Counted from the first letter of the stretch, positions 10,493-22,183 are shown. The stretch: 64,000 nucleotides of DNA from an uncultured Pelagibacteraceae bacterium (GCA_902576815.1 CACGWQ010000004.1:1-64000), one strand, 5' to 3'. Numbers and translations are program-made. The notes: generated by a model not told the origin, from the sequence alone.

Positions 10493-12019
10493 TTAATAGT
10501 TTAATTTAATATCAGATATTTTAAAGGCCTTAATGAGTATTGAAATCAACAAATAAAAAGCAAAAATTAAAAGAACTAATAATATAATTGCTAAAAATTT
10601 ATAACTATTTGAAAATATAAAATAATTACTAAAATAATTTATTAATATTTTAAATAGTCCCAAGGAAATTATATTTGAAATAAATATTTTAAAGAGCTGT
10701 GTAAAAAATGAATTATTAAAATTAAAATAATTTTTATTTAAGACAAAAACCATCAACAAAAAACCATTCAACCAAGAACTAATAGTTGTTGCTATAGGAA
10801 TAATAACAAAACCTAGTTTACTAAATAAAGATACACTAATAACAATATTCAAAATTACAGAAATCAATGAAAAGTAAAATGGTGTTTTAGTATCATTTCT
10901 AGCAAATACAAAACTTGAAAATATTTTTATCATTGAAAATGCAGGTAGACCCAATGCAAAATAAAATAATGCAAGAGCTGAATTTTTAACACTTTCTTCG
11001 TTAAAAGATCCATACCCAAAAAGCGCAGAAACAATTTCTTCAGAAGCAAAAATTAGTGCAAGACTTGCAGGAAGACTTAAAAATAAACTTAACTCCAAAG
11101 ATTTATTTTGTAAAATTTCCAATTTTATTTTATTTTTACTCTTAATATGCCTACTGAGGTTGGGTAAAATAATTATACCGATCGCAATCCCTGCTATTGC
11201 TAAGTTTATCTGGTATATTCTATCTGCATAATACAAATATGAAACCGCGCTTGCTTGAAAAGAAGCAATTATTGTTCCAACTAATATGTTAATTTGAGTA
11301 ACGCCAGATGAAAATATACTTGGTAATAGCTTTTTAAAAAAAAATTTTATTTTGTTATCTATATGGAAGTTAAATTTAAAACTAGGATTAAAATATTTTT
11401 TAATAAAAATAATTAAAAATATAAACTGCACAATTCCCGCAACTGTTATTGCATAACTTAGATAGTAAACTAAATCAGTGTGATTTTTTATAAAAAGGAA
11501 ACATATTATTAAAATTATATTTAAAAAGAGTGGAGCAGCGGCAGCGGCAGCAAATTTATTGTGAGAATTTAGAATTGCTGAAAAAAAAGAAGCTATGCTT
11601 ATAAAAAATAAAAAAGGGAAAGTAATTCTTGTTAAATCAACAGCTAATTTAAACTTTTCATCTAAATCTGAGAAGCCAGGAGCTATCAATTTTATAAAGC
11701 TTGGCATAAAAATCTCTACAAGTATTGTTAGACTTAAAAGTGCCAAGACTAATAAATTAAATATCGAGTTTGCAAATTTTTGAGCTTTTCTTTTACTCGA
11801 CAGAAGTTCAGATGTATAAGATGGAACAAACGCTGCATTAAAAGTACCTTCTGCAAATAATCTTCTAAAAGTGTTTGGTATTCTAAATGCTACAAAAAAT
11901 GCATCAGCAATAGGTCCCGAACCAAGATAAATGGCTATAAAAAAGTCTCTAATATATCCTAAAATTCTGCTTAGTATAACAAACAGACTAAATGTGCCTG
12001 TTGACTTAATTAAATTCAT
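10493..12019 (-). CDS. murJ: Lipid II flippase MurJ
   Basis: Polytopic membrane protein; LGSGPIADAFFVAFRIPNTFRRLFAEGTFNAAFVP. Confidence 0.95.
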   Translation of the reverse strand: MNLIKSTGTFSLFVILSRILGYIRDFFIAIYLGSGPIADAFFVAFRIPNTFRRLFAEGTFNAAFVPSYTSELLSSKRKAQKFANSIFNLLVLALLSLTILVEIFMPSFIKLIAPGFSDLDEKFKLAVDLTRITFPFLFFISIASFFSAILNSHNKFAAAAAAPLFLNIILIICFLFIKNHTDLVYYLSYAITVAGIVQFIFLIIFIKKYFNPSFKFNFHIDNKIKFFFKKLLPSIFSSGVTQINILVGTIIASFQASAVSYLYYADRIYQINLAIAGIAIGIIILPNLSRHIKSKNKIKLEILQNKSLELSLFLSLPASLALIFASEEIVSALFGYGSFNEESVKNSALALFYFALGLPAFSMIKIFSSFVFARNDTKTPFYFSLISVILNIVISVSLFSKLGFVIIPIATTISSWLNGFLLMVFVLNKNYFNFNNSFFTQLFKIFISNIISLGLFKILINYFSNYFIFSNSYKFLAIILLVLLIFAFYLLISILIKAFKISDIKLNY

Positions 12020-12062
12020 AAATCATATTAGTAACTTAATCCTTTTTTATATCTAACAAATA

Positions 12063-14351
12063 ATGAAAAAAAACAAAATTGAACATTATTCTGATAAAGA
12101 AGCTTTGGATTTTCATACTAATGATAAATCTGGCAAAATAGAGATCGTTTCATCTAAGCCTGTAACTACAAAAAGAGACTTGGCCCTAGCTTATTCTCCA
12201 GGTGTTGCTGCTCCTGTAAAAGCGATAGCAAACAATCCTGAGCTAGCATATGAATATACTACAAAAGGAAATCTAGTTGCAGTAATAAGTAATGGATCAG
12301 CAATATTAGGGCTAGGAAATTTAGGTGCGATAGCATCAAAACCAGTAATGGAAGGAAAAGCTGTTCTATTTAAAAGATTTGCAGATATTGACTCTATAGA
12401 TTTAGAAATAGACACAGAAGATACAACAGAAATAATTAATTCCATAAAGCATATAGCAAAAAGTTTTGGTGGTATAAATCTTGAGGACATTGCAGCACCA
12501 AACTGTTTTCTAATTGAAGAAGAATTAAAAAAAATTCTAGATATTCCTGTCTTTCATGACGATCAACATGGAACGGCAATCATAACAACAGCTGCATTAA
12601 TTAACGCAGTTGATATTGCAAATAAAAACTTAAAAAGAATTAAAATAGTAATTAATGGTGCGGGTGCTGCGGCTATGGCATGTGCAAAATTATTTAGAAG
12701 CACAGGTATTCCAAAAAATAATATTAAAATGTTGGATACAAAAGGAGTAATAAATAAAAATAGAAAAGATATTAATTCTTGGAAAAAAGAATTTGCAGTA
12801 GAAACGAAGGATAAGAGTTTAGATGATGCGATGAAAAATGCAGATGTATTTTTAGGCTTATCCGCTGCAGGTGTTGTAAAAAAGAGTATGGTTAAAAAAA
12901 TGGCTAAAAATCCAATTATATTTGCGTGTGCAAATCCAGATCCTGAGATTAAACCTGAAGATATAGAAGAAGTTAGAAATGATGCAATTATAGCAACAGG
13001 TAGATCCGATTATCCTAACCAAGTAAATAATTTAATTGGATTTCCTTACATATTTAGAGGAGCATTAGATGTTAGAGCAAAAACTATTAATGAAGAAATG
13101 AAAATCGCAGCAGCTAATGCTATTGCTTCACTTGCAAGAGAATTTGTACCTGACGAAGTGGCAGCAGCAATGGGTGGCGAAAGACCTAATTATGGAAAAG
13201 AATATATTATTCCATCTACTTTTGACCCTCGGTTAATAAGTGTAATACCAGTAGCTGTCGCAAAAGCTGCTATAAAATCTGGTGTTGCTAGAAAAAAAAT
13301 AGAAAATTTTGATCAATATGCTGAACAGTTAAAACAAAGGCTTGATCCATCTGTAACTATTATGCAGGGAATAAACAACCAAATTAAAAAAACAAACAAA
13401 AAAGTTGTATTTGCTGATGGTGAAGATGAAAATACTTTGAAGGCTGCAATAGCATTTAAAAATAGTGGATTAGGTACACCTATTTTGGTTGCTAAAGAAA
13501 AAGTGGTTAAAGAAAAACTTAAGGAGATTGGTTACGGAGAAAACTTTGATATTAAGATTGTGAACTCTACTTTGAGTGATGAACGAAAAAAATATGTGAG
13601 TTACCTATTTAAAAAACTTCAAAGATCAGAAGGATTACTTGAAAGAGATTGTGATAAAATGGTTAGAAATGACAGAGTTATATGGGGATCTTGCATGGTT
13701 GCATGCGGTGATGCAGATGCAATGGTTACAGGAAATTCTAGAAGATACGGACAATCTCTTGATAAAGTAAAAAAGGTCATAGATGCAAGACCAGGAGAAA
13801 TTATGTTTGGATTAAACATGATTGTAAATAAGGGAAAAACGGTCTTTATTGCGGATACAAGTGTTCACGAATATCCAACATCTGAACAACTTTCTGAAAT
13901 AGCTATTTCTGCATCTAGAGTTGCAAAATTATTTGGATTTGAACCAAAAGTTGCTTTTCTTTCACACTCAACCTTTGGCCAACCAGTTACTGCTAGAACT
14001 AAACATATTAGAGACGCAGTAGAAATTTTAAAAAATAAAAAGGTTAACTTTAAGTTTGATGGCGATATGCAACCTGATGTGGCCTTAAGCGATGAATATA
14101 AAGATCTTTATCCATTCTCTGAGATTGTTGGTAATGCAAATATATTAATTATGCCTGGACAGCATAGTGCTGCAATAACATATAAAATAATGAAAACCTT
14201 AGGTGGTGCAAAAGTTATAGGACCACTATTAATCGGTTTAGGTCAAGCAATTGAAATTGCTCCATTAAGATCATCGACCTCCGACATATTAAATTTAGCA
14301 TCTGTGGCAGCTTACTCTGCAGGAGTGATTAATTACAAAAAACCAAATTAA
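12063..14351 (+). CDS. maeB: NADP-dependent malic enzyme with C-terminal phosphotransacetylase-like domain
   Basis: AYSPGVAAPVKAI, VFHDDQHGTAIITTAALINA; PTA-like C-terminal half. Confidence 0.96.
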   Translation: MKKNKIEHYSDKEALDFHTNDKSGKIEIVSSKPVTTKRDLALAYSPGVAAPVKAIANNPELAYEYTTKGNLVAVISNGSAILGLGNLGAIASKPVMEGKAVLFKRFADIDSIDLEIDTEDTTEIINSIKHIAKSFGGINLEDIAAPNCFLIEEELKKILDIPVFHDDQHGTAIITTAALINAVDIANKNLKRIKIVINGAGAAAMACAKLFRSTGIPKNNIKMLDTKGVINKNRKDINSWKKEFAVETKDKSLDDAMKNADVFLGLSAAGVVKKSMVKKMAKNPIIFACANPDPEIKPEDIEEVRNDAIIATGRSDYPNQVNNLIGFPYIFRGALDVRAKTINEEMKIAAANAIASLAREFVPDEVAAAMGGERPNYGKEYIIPSTFDPRLISVIPVAVAKAAIKSGVARKKIENFDQYAEQLKQRLDPSVTIMQGINNQIKKTNKKVVFADGEDENTLKAAIAFKNSGLGTPILVAKEKVVKEKLKEIGYGENFDIKIVNSTLSDERKKYVSYLFKKLQRSEGLLERDCDKMVRNDRVIWGSCMVACGDADAMVTGNSRRYGQSLDKVKKVIDARPGEIMFGLNMIVNKGKTVFIADTSVHEYPTSEQLSEIAISASRVAKLFGFEPKVAFLSHSTFGQPVTARTKHIRDAVEILKNKKVNFKFDGDMQPDVALSDEYKDLYPFSEIVGNANILIMPGQHSAAITYKIMKTLGGAKVIGPLLIGLGQAIEIAPLRSSTSDILNLASVAAYSAGVINYKKPN

Positions 14352-14941
14352 TTTTTTAATACTCTCAAGTCCTCAACTAAAAAAATGCTTGTTATAACGT
14401 CCTTTACGTCAAGAATTTGCTTTGCTTCATTTATTACTTCTGATCTTTCTTCTTTATCTTTTGAGATGCCATAAATATAAATTATTTTTTTGTGGGTATC
14501 TATATTGTAGTTTGAAGATTTAATTTTCTTATTTGATAGCATGGCTGTGCGAAGCTGAGAAGTTATTAGTAAGTCTTTAGCGGCTTGTTTTAAGTCAAAC
14601 TTTTCTTTAATCTTTAAATCATTTTTAACTGATCTAGCTCCTTTTACCTCCCATGCGAATTTGGTTATCTTAAGTTTATGCTCTATACTATCAACTTTTC
14701 CAGTTATAAAAACTCTTCCATCTAAAACTTTAGATTTTACAGATAAAATATAATTTGTATTAAGAGTAATTATTTTAGCAGTTATGTTTTTTTGCATTAT
14801 AGAATCGTCAATTTGAGTTCCAATTGTTCTTGGATCAGTAGCAATTGATACACCGGTTCCAAGTACACCTGTTGATGAATATCCTACACAACTCGATATA
14901 AGAATAAATATAAATAAATAATATATTTTTTTAAATTTCAT
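14348..14941 (-). CDS. BON-domain putative lipoprotein
   Basis: Lipobox-like FILISSCVGYSS; two BON-like repeats (SVKSKVLDGRVFITGKVDS..., KIIYIYGISKDKEERSEVINEAKQILDVKDV). Confidence 0.8.
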   Translation of the reverse strand: MKFKKIYYLFIFILISSCVGYSSTGVLGTGVSIATDPRTIGTQIDDSIMQKNITAKIITLNTNYILSVKSKVLDGRVFITGKVDSIEHKLKITKFAWEVKGARSVKNDLKIKEKFDLKQAAKDLLITSQLRTAMLSNKKIKSSNYNIDTHKKIIYIYGISKDKEERSEVINEAKQILDVKDVITSIFLVEDLRVLKN

Positions 14942-15770
14942 TTTTTTTTTCTATGCAATATTTATAAATTATTTTTTTTGGAATTTGGTTTTTTTTATTA
15001 AATTTATTTACTATATCTTTTACACTCATTGTTCTAATTAACTTATTAATAATTCTCTTATCAGATTCGTTTAGCTCTTTTAAGTGTCTATTTATTATCT
15101 TGGGATTTGAAATGACAAGAGTTGCTTCTCCTTTTTCGGAATATTCTATATTTGCTAAATTTTTAATACTCGTTCTAATATACTCCTCGTAAACTTTACT
15201 AATTTCTCTACATATTAAAATATCTCTCCCCTCGAAATAAATTTGTAAAATAGGAATAATTTTTTTAATCTTTTTTGGAGAAATAAAGAAAACAATTGAA
15301 TAATTTAGGTTTAAAATTTCCTTAAATATTTTTTCAATTTCTCCTTTTTTGTCGGGTAAAAATCCACAAAAAATAAATTTATCAGAAAAGCTACTTACTG
15401 AAATTGCTGAGGTAACCGCAGAAGGTCCAGGAATTGGGTAAATATTGATGTCATTTTTTATACATTCTTTAAACAACAAAGCTCCAGGGTCAGATATAGA
15501 AGGTGTTCCTGCATCTGATATTATTGATATAATTTTTTGATTATTCAATTCATCAACTATCTCTGACAATTTTTTTTTTTCATTAAATTTGTGGTAGGAG
15601 ACAACTTTATTTTTTATGTTATATTTGGTCAGTAGTTTTTTGGAAACTCTTGTATCCTCACACAAAATTAAATGCGAATTTCTTAAAGTTGCTTGACCTC
15701 GAAATGAGAAGTCATCCATATTTCCAATAGGGGTAGAAACACAATATAGTCCAGGTTTTAATTTATTCAT
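14931..15770 (-). CDS. rsmI: 16S rRNA (cytidine-2'-O)-methyltransferase RsmI
   Basis: LYCVSTPIGNMDDFSFRG...ISDAGTPSISDPG...PGPSAVTSA. Confidence 0.95.
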   Translation of the reverse strand: MNKLKPGLYCVSTPIGNMDDFSFRGQATLRNSHLILCEDTRVSKKLLTKYNIKNKVVSYHKFNEKKKLSEIVDELNNQKIISIISDAGTPSISDPGALLFKECIKNDINIYPIPGPSAVTSAISVSSFSDKFIFCGFLPDKKGEIEKIFKEILNLNYSIVFFISPKKIKKIIPILQIYFEGRDILICREISKVYEEYIRTSIKNLANIEYSEKGEATLVISNPKIINRHLKELNESDKRIINKLIRTMSVKDIVNKFNKKNQIPKKIIYKYCIEKKNEI

Positions 15771-15790
15771 AATTTGTTTAGAATGTATAC

Positions 15791-16969
15791 TTGAGTAAAT
15801 ATATTATTAGGCAAAAAATGAAAACTTTAATTAATATTTTTTTTATAATTTTTATTAATATTTTTTTTCTTAACAAGAACGTGTTATCAGATGATAAAAT
15901 CAAATTAGGTTTAATGGTCCCCTTAACTGGAGAATACTCATTCATAGGAGAAACGATAATTAACTCTGTGAGGATGGCTATTAATAAAATAGATGATGAA
16001 AGAATTGTTATTATACCTAAAGATACAAAATCGAATTCAATAGATAGTTTAAAAGTAGCAAAACAACTTTATGATGAAGGGATAAATATAATTATTGGTC
16101 CTGTATTCAATGAAAGCACAAAATATTTAGATGAACTTGAGGATGTAATATTTATTTCTCTTACAAATAAAATAAAAGATAAACCCGCAAATGTAATTAG
16201 TGCTGGAGTAAATGCAATTTCGCAAATCAATACCATAAAAAAGTATGTTAAATTGAAAGATATAGAACGAACGATATTTCTAATACCTCAAACACATTTT
16301 AAAAATGAAATAGAATTTGCCATTGATAAAACTAAAATTAAAATAAAAGAAAAATTTATATATGACCAAGAACCAACTTTAATAACTAAGCAAATAAGTA
16401 AACTTACAAGATATGAACAACGAAAACAGAATTTAGAAAATGAAATTATTAAATTAGAAAATTCTAATTTGACTAATAAAGATAAAAAAATATCAGATTT
16501 AAAAAAAAAGGATACTTTAGGTTTTATAAACTTTGACTCAGTAATTATAGCAGACTTTGATGAAACATTAAAAAGTATAACTACATCCCTACTTTATACA
16601 GATGTTTCATCAAAAAGGATTTATTATATTACATTAAATCAGTGGTTTGATGAGACTCTATTAATTGACAAATCACTACAGCCAATATATTTCCCATCAG
16701 TTAATAAAGAAAATTACGATTCTTTTTTTGAAAATTATAAAAAAAAATTTGAAACAAATCCAAATCAATTATCATTTTTGAGTTACGATATTGTTGGGCT
16801 AATTTATTATCTTCTTTACAAAAATGAATTTAATTTAAGCAAGGAAATTTTTTATCAAAAAAATAAATTTAAAGGTAAAATCGGAGTTTTTGAAATTGAA
16901 AAAAATATAATAACACATCAATTAAATTTTTATGAAGTCAGCAATGGTAATTTTAAAAAAATCTTTTAA
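15791..16969 (+). CDS. Periplasmic binding protein-like (LpoA/LivK-type fold) secreted protein
   Basis: Signal peptide (probable start M at 15818), then IKLGLMVPLTGEYSFIGETIINSVRMAI...INIIIGPVFNEST. Confidence 0.75.
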   Translation: MSKYIIRQKMKTLINIFFIIFINIFFLNKNVLSDDKIKLGLMVPLTGEYSFIGETIINSVRMAINKIDDERIVIIPKDTKSNSIDSLKVAKQLYDEGINIIIGPVFNESTKYLDELEDVIFISLTNKIKDKPANVISAGVNAISQINTIKKYVKLKDIERTIFLIPQTHFKNEIEFAIDKTKIKIKEKFIYDQEPTLITKQISKLTRYEQRKQNLENEIIKLENSNLTNKDKKISDLKKKDTLGFINFDSVIIADFDETLKSITTSLLYTDVSSKRIYYITLNQWFDETLLIDKSLQPIYFPSVNKENYDSFFENYKKKFETNPNQLSFLSYDIVGLIYYLLYKNEFNLSKEIFYQKNKFKGKIGVFEIEKNIITHQLNFYEVSNGNFKKIF

Positions 16970-17555
16970 TTTTTTTAAAAGCTATTGACCTATGATCTTT
17001 TTTTAATTTTATTTTTGGGTTTAATTGACCAAAAGTTAACTTGCCTTTTTCAGGAATAAAAATTGGATCATATCCAAAACCTTTCTTTCCTAACTTTTTT
17101 TTAGATATTCTGCCGTTTACTACTCCAGTGGATTGAATTGGTTTTTTTTTTATTCCATAAATAGTCAAAGCACAAATAAATCTAGCCTTAATTTTCTTTG
17201 ACTTCCAGTTTTTGTCTAGTTTTGAAAGTTTTTTATAAACCTTGGAAATTGCCAAATTAAAATCTCCTTTTTTTCCACCCCACCTTGCTGAATAAATGCC
17301 TGGCTTATTGTTTAGCAGTTCAACTTCAAGGCCAGAGTCATCTGCGATACAGATTTTTTTTGTTTTTTTTGAAAAATATCTTGCTTTTATTAAAGAATTT
17401 TTCAGAAAAGTATCGCCATTTTCTTTTGGACTTTTGAGACCATAATCTTTTGGAGATGTAATATTGTAGTATTTAGGTAGCAAATCTTTAATTTCTTTTA
17501 TTTTTCCCTCATTATTTGACCCTACTACTATTTCTTTTATTTTTTTTTTTACCAT
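16953..17555 (-). CDS. rdgB: XTP/dITP diphosphatase
   Basis: VVGSNNEGKIKEI, CIADDSGLEVELLNNKPGIYSARW, GFGYDPIFIPE. Confidence 0.95.
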   Translation of the reverse strand: MVKKKIKEIVVGSNNEGKIKEIKDLLPKYYNITSPKDYGLKSPKENGDTFLKNSLIKARYFSKKTKKICIADDSGLEVELLNNKPGIYSARWGGKKGDFNLAISKVYKKLSKLDKNWKSKKIKARFICALTIYGIKKKPIQSTGVVNGRISKKKLGKKGFGYDPIFIPEKGKLTFGQLNPKIKLKKDHRSIAFKKIKRFF

Positions 17556-17591
17556 CTAGAATTTAATGAATTTCTTACCATATAGACTGTA

Positions 17592-18242
17592 ATGGAAAAA
17601 GATAAATTACTAAATGAAGAAGATCCGAATTTAAAAGATGAAAATTCAGAGCTTAGTTCTGATGGACAGGCGCCGGAAGAGACTAATAAAAAAGAGGAAG
17701 AAGAACAACTTTCACCTGAGGATGAAATTTCAAATCTTAAAGATAAAATTGCTAGAACTTTTGCTGAAATGGAAAATCAGAGAAGGAGATTTGAAAAAGA
17801 AAAAGATGAAGCTTTTGAATATGGTGGATATTCATTTGCAAGAGAGACACTTAATCTTTTAGATAATTTAGAAAGATCTAAACAAACTCTCGAAAACGAT
17901 GAAACTATAAAAGATAAAGACACGCTAAATAAATTAATAGATCATATTGATATTATCAACAAAGATATGATTTCAATTTTCAAGAAGAACAATATTGAGC
18001 CGATTAAAGCTATTAACGAAAAACTAGACCCAAATTTACATCAAGCTATGATGGAAGTTGAGGATAATACCAAAGATCAAGGTACCATTGTTCAAGAAAT
18101 TCAAAAAGGTTTTATGATGAAGGACAGGTTGCTTAGACCATCATTAGTAGCTGTTTCTAAAAAAAGAATTGAAGAAAAGCATGAAGAAAAGCCGAATGAC
18201 CAAAAAAACCAACAAAATGATGAAAAAGAGGCAAAAAATTAA
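17592..18242 (+). CDS. grpE: Nucleotide exchange factor GrpE
   Basis: EMENQRRRFEKEKDEAFEYG...DPNLHQAMMEVED...GFMMKDRLLRPSLVAVSK; directly upstream of dnaK. Confidence 0.95.
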   Translation: MEKDKLLNEEDPNLKDENSELSSDGQAPEETNKKEEEEQLSPEDEISNLKDKIARTFAEMENQRRRFEKEKDEAFEYGGYSFARETLNLLDNLERSKQTLENDETIKDKDTLNKLIDHIDIINKDMISIFKKNNIEPIKAINEKLDPNLHQAMMEVEDNTKDQGTIVQEIQKGFMMKDRLLRPSLVAVSKKRIEEKHEEKPNDQKNQQNDEKEAKN

Positions 18243-18303
18243 TTATTTATTATGGTTGTAGTTGTAAAATTAGCACTTATATGAGCATCAAATAGGAACA
18301 TAT

Positions 18304-20226
18304 ATGAGCAAAGTAATAGGAATAGATTTAGGTACAACAAATTCTTGTGTAGCCGTGATGGAGGGAACACAAGCTAAAGTTTTAGAAAATGCCGAAGGAG
18401 CAAGAACAACTCCTTCAGTTGTAGCATTTACAGACGAGGGTGAAAAATTAATTGGTCAACCAGCAAAAAGGCAAGCTGTCACAAATCCGGAGAATACTAT
18501 ATTTGCAGTTAAAAGATTAATTGGAAGAAATTTTGATGATCCAACAGTAAAGAAAGATGTTGAAACTGCCCCTTTTAAAATAGTTAATTCAGATAAAGGT
18601 GATGCTTGGATTGAAGCAAAAGGTCAAAAGTACTCACCATCTCAAATATCTGCTTTCACACTTCAAAAAATGAAAGAGACGGCTGAAAAATATTTAGGTT
18701 CAGAAGTTAAACAAGCAGTTATTACTGTTCCAGCATATTTTAATGATGCTCAAAGGCAAGCAACAAAAGATGCAGGCAAAATAGCAGGGCTCGAGGTTTT
18801 AAGGATTATAAATGAACCAACTGCAGCTTCTTTAGCATACGGTTTAGATAAGAAAGCTAATAAGAAAATTGCAGTTTATGATTTAGGTGGAGGAACATTT
18901 GATGTTTCAATTCTTGAATTGGGTGATGGTGTATTTGAAGTAAAATCTACTAACGGTGATACATTTTTAGGTGGGGAAGATTTTGATAATTCAATTGTTG
19001 ATTACTTATTATCTGAATTCAAAAAAGAAAATAGTATTGATTTAAAATCTGACAAATTAGCATTACAAAGACTTAAGGAAGCTGCAGAAAAAGCAAAAAT
19101 AGAATTATCATCAGCAACACAAACTGAGATAAATCTTCCATTCATTACTGCAGATAAAACTGGACCAAAACACATAAACTTGAAAATGACTAGAGCTAAA
19201 TTAGAAGCTTTAGTAGAAGATCTGATTTCAAGAACTATACCACCTTGCAAAACTGCGCTTAAAGATGCAGGTTTATCTGCTAGCGAAGTGGATGAAATAG
19301 TATTAGTGGGTGGTATGACAAGAATGCCAAAAGTTATTGAAGAGGTAAAAAATTTTTTTGGAAAAGAGCCTAATAAATCTGTAAATCCTGACGAAGTTGT
19401 TGCTATGGGTGCAGCAATTCAAGCAGGTGTACTACAAGGTGATGTGAAAGATGTGTTACTATTAGATGTAACTCCTTTATCTTTAGGAATAGAGACTTTA
19501 GGTGGCGTTTCGACAAAACTAATTGACAAGAATACAACAATTCCAACTAAGAAGAGCCAAGTTTTTTCAACTGCTGAAGATAATCAACCCGCTGTATCAA
19601 TCAGAGTTCTTCAGGGTGAAAGAGAAATGGCATCAGACAATAAAGTTTTAGGAAATTTCGAGTTAGTAGGAATTGCTCCTGCGCCTAGAGGTGTTCCACA
19701 AATTGAAGTAACATTTGATATAGATGCAAATGGTATTGTAAACGTTTCAGCTAAAGACAAGGGTACTGGTAAAGAGCAAAAAATTCAAATTCAGGCATCT
19801 GGTGGTCTAAGTGACGACGAAATTAATCAAATGGTAAAAGATGCAGAATCAAACAAAGAAGAAGATAAGAAAAAAAGAGAAGCTGTAGATGCAAGAAACC
19901 AAGCAGATACGTTAATACATTCAACTGAGAAAAATTTAAAAGAGCATGGAAGTAAGGTTTCTGATGCAGATAAAAAAGCAATCGAAGATGCAGCAGCAAA
20001 TCTTAGAAATGCTCTTAAAGGTACTGATGTTGAAGAAATTAAGAAGAAGACTCAAGATTTAGTTCAGGCATCCATGAAATTAGGTGAAGCAATCTATAAA
20101 TCACAGCAAAGTGCAAAACCTGAAGATGCTCCAAAAGACGCAAAGAAAGAAGATACAAAAGACGAAAACGTTGTTGATGCAGATTTTGAAGAAGTAAAAG
20201 ACGAGAATAAAGAAAAAAGCGCCTAA
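18304..20226 (+). CDS. dnaK: Chaperone DnaK (Hsp70)
   Basis: [21 protein letters not shown]...; full-length 640 aa. Confidence 0.99.
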   Translation: MSKVIGIDLGTTNSCVAVMEGTQAKVLENAEGARTTPSVVAFTDEGEKLIGQPAKRQAVTNPENTIFAVKRLIGRNFDDPTVKKDVETAPFKIVNSDKGDAWIEAKGQKYSPSQISAFTLQKMKETAEKYLGSEVKQAVITVPAYFNDAQRQATKDAGKIAGLEVLRIINEPTAASLAYGLDKKANKKIAVYDLGGGTFDVSILELGDGVFEVKSTNGDTFLGGEDFDNSIVDYLLSEFKKENSIDLKSDKLALQRLKEAAEKAKIELSSATQTEINLPFITADKTGPKHINLKMTRAKLEALVEDLISRTIPPCKTALKDAGLSASEVDEIVLVGGMTRMPKVIEEVKNFFGKEPNKSVNPDEVVAMGAAIQAGVLQGDVKDVLLLDVTPLSLGIETLGGVSTKLIDKNTTIPTKKSQVFSTAEDNQPAVSIRVLQGEREMASDNKVLGNFELVGIAPAPRGVPQIEVTFDIDANGIVNVSAKDKGTGKEQKIQIQASGGLSDDEINQMVKDAESNKEEDKKKREAVDARNQADTLIHSTEKNLKEHGSKVSDADKKAIEDAAANLRNALKGTDVEEIKKKTQDLVQASMKLGEAIYKSQQSAKPEDAPKDAKKEDTKDENVVDADFEEVKDENKEKSA

Positions 20227-20254
20227 CAAAACAACTGTTTGTCTATAACATGTT

Positions 20255-21379
20255 ATGGCAAAAAGAGATTATTACGAAGTTTTAGGTGTAAACAAAAGCG
20301 CATCTGCAGATCAAATAAAATCAGCGTACAGAAAACTTGCAGTAAAATACCATCCTGACAAAAATAAAGGTGATAAAGGTGCTGAAGATAGATTTAAAGA
20401 AGCATCAGAAGCATACCATGTGCTATCAAATTCTGAAAGAAAACAAAACTACGATAATTTTGGTCATGCTGCTTTCGAGAATGGAGGAGGTGGAAGAGGT
20501 GGATTTGGAAATTTTGATTTTTCAAATCATTTTTCTGATATTTTTGAAGACTTTTTTGGAGAGAGTTTTGGTGGTGGTCGCAGATCAAGAAGATCAAATA
20601 ATAGAGGTTCAGACCTAAGATATGATTTATCTATTTCTTTAGAGGAAGCTTTTTCTGGTAAGAAGCAAGATATAAAATTTTCTACATCTGAAAAATGCGA
20701 TATTTGTACCGGAACTGGTTCAAAACCTGGTCATCAAGCTGGGGCATGCTCGATGTGTGGTGGTCATGGTCAAGTAAGATCTAGTCAAGGTTTTTTTACT
20801 GTCCAACAAACTTGTCCTCAATGTGCAGGTGCTGGAGAAGAAATTACTCATCCTTGTGCTAGTTGTAATGGACAAGGTAAAAAACAGGCTTCGAAAAGAT
20901 TATCTGTTACCATTCCAAAAGGTGTAGATGATGGAACTAGAATAAGACTTTCAGGTAAAGGTGAAGCTGGTTCAAGAGGCGGTGGTAGTGGTGATTTATA
21001 TTTATTCATTAATGTTCTTTCTCATGATTTATTTAAAAGATCTGATGAGAACTTATTTTTTGAATGCCCGGTTTCTATTGCAGATGCTGCTCTTGGAACT
21101 TCAATTCAAATTCCAACAATTGACGGTGGTAAAGCTAAAATAAAAATTCCTGCGGGAACTCAAAGTGGAAAACAATTTAGATTAAGAGGAAAAGGAATGC
21201 CTTACATGAGAGGGAATGATTTTGGAGACCTTTATGTGCAAGTAAATACAGAAGTTCCAATATCCTTAAATAAAGAACAGAAAGAATTACTTGAAAAATT
21301 TAGAGAAATTGAAAATGAAAAATCAAACCCTAGTATTAAAAAGTTCTTTCAAAAAGCCAAAAGTTTTTGGAAAAACTAA
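20255..21379 (+). CDS. dnaJ: Chaperone DnaJ
   Basis: J-domain with HPD; four CxxCxGxG-type zinc motifs. Confidence 0.99.
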   Translation: MAKRDYYEVLGVNKSASADQIKSAYRKLAVKYHPDKNKGDKGAEDRFKEASEAYHVLSNSERKQNYDNFGHAAFENGGGGRGGFGNFDFSNHFSDIFEDFFGESFGGGRRSRRSNNRGSDLRYDLSISLEEAFSGKKQDIKFSTSEKCDICTGTGSKPGHQAGACSMCGGHGQVRSSQGFFTVQQTCPQCAGAGEEITHPCASCNGQGKKQASKRLSVTIPKGVDDGTRIRLSGKGEAGSRGGGSGDLYLFINVLSHDLFKRSDENLFFECPVSIADAALGTSIQIPTIDGGKAKIKIPAGTQSGKQFRLRGKGMPYMRGNDFGDLYVQVNTEVPISLNKEQKELLEKFREIENEKSNPSIKKFFQKAKSFWKN

Positions 21380-21406
21380 CCAATAATGCTAATCTGAGAA
21401 CATATA

Positions 21407-22183
21407 ATGGGCAAAATTAACTTAGCCATAACAGGATGTATGGGAAGAATGGGTCAACAGCTCATTAAATCCGCCACTAAAGATAAATCTACTAAATTAG
21501 TTGCTCTTACGGAAAATAGATTAATTAAAAAAAGAATTCGTGGAATTAAGCCTGAATTAAATAGTGAAAAAGCTCTAAGCAAAACTGATGTGATAATAGA
21601 TTTCACAGTACCAAAATGTACATTCGAAGTTTTAAAGATTGCAACAAAATTAAAAAAGAAAGTTGTTATTGGTACAACAGGTTTTACAAAAAAAGAAGAA
21701 GATTTAATAAAGAAATTTTCGAAAAAGATAGCAGTTTTAAAAGCTGGAAATATGAGCCTTGGAATTAATTTACTCATGTACTTAACTGAGATTACATCAT
21801 CATCGCTTGGCAATAATTACCTAAGCAAAGTTTTTGAGGTTCATCACAAACATAAAAAAGATTATCCATCTGGTACTGCCTTAATGCTCGGAAAGGGAAT
21901 TGCTGTAGGAAAAAATAAAGACTTTTACAAAATGATTGGAAAAAAATATTTGAATAAAAAAAAGTTTCCTTATGGAAAAAAAATTAATTTCAATTCAATC
22001 AGAAAAGGTGAGATTATTGGAGAACACGAAGTTACTTTTTCAAGTGGGAAAGAAATAATTAAACTAAATCATGAAGCTTTTGACAGAGCTTTGTATTCAG
22101 ATGGAGCAATAACCGCTGCCAAATGGTTAATTAATAAAAAGCCAGGTCTCTATTCAATGAGAAATCTTCTGAACTTTAAATAA
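21407..22183 (+). CDS. dapB: 4-hydroxy-tetrahydrodipicolinate reductase
   Basis: ITGCMGRMGQQLIK...VIIDFTVPK...EVHHKHKKDYPSGTAL. Confidence 0.96.
   Translation: MGKINLAITGCMGRMGQQLIKSATKDKSTKLVALTENRLIKKRIRGIKPELNSEKALSKTDVIIDFTVPKCTFEVLKIATKLKKKVVIGTTGFTKKEEDLIKKFSKKIAVLKAGNMSLGINLLMYLTEITSSSLGNNYLSKVFEVHHKHKKDYPSGTALMLGKGIAVGKNKDFYKMIGKKYLNKKKFPYGKKINFNSIRKGEIIGEHEVTFSSGKEIIKLNHEAFDRALYSDGAITAAKWLINKKPGLYSMRNLLNFK

Noticed and set aside
12191-12490. Antisense ORF inside maeB (and similar ones, e.g. 13619-13819, 19002-19250, 23386-23715, 36000-36242, 48487-48705, 49854-50099)
   Set aside because: Entirely inside conserved genes on the other strand; translations lack recognisable domains.
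18270-18291. CIRCE-like half-site TTAGCACTTATATGAGCATCAA upstream of dnaK
   Set aside because: The left half resembles CIRCE but the right half is poorly matched and the 9-bp spacer is absent; no hrcA seen. Not supportable as an HrcA operator.
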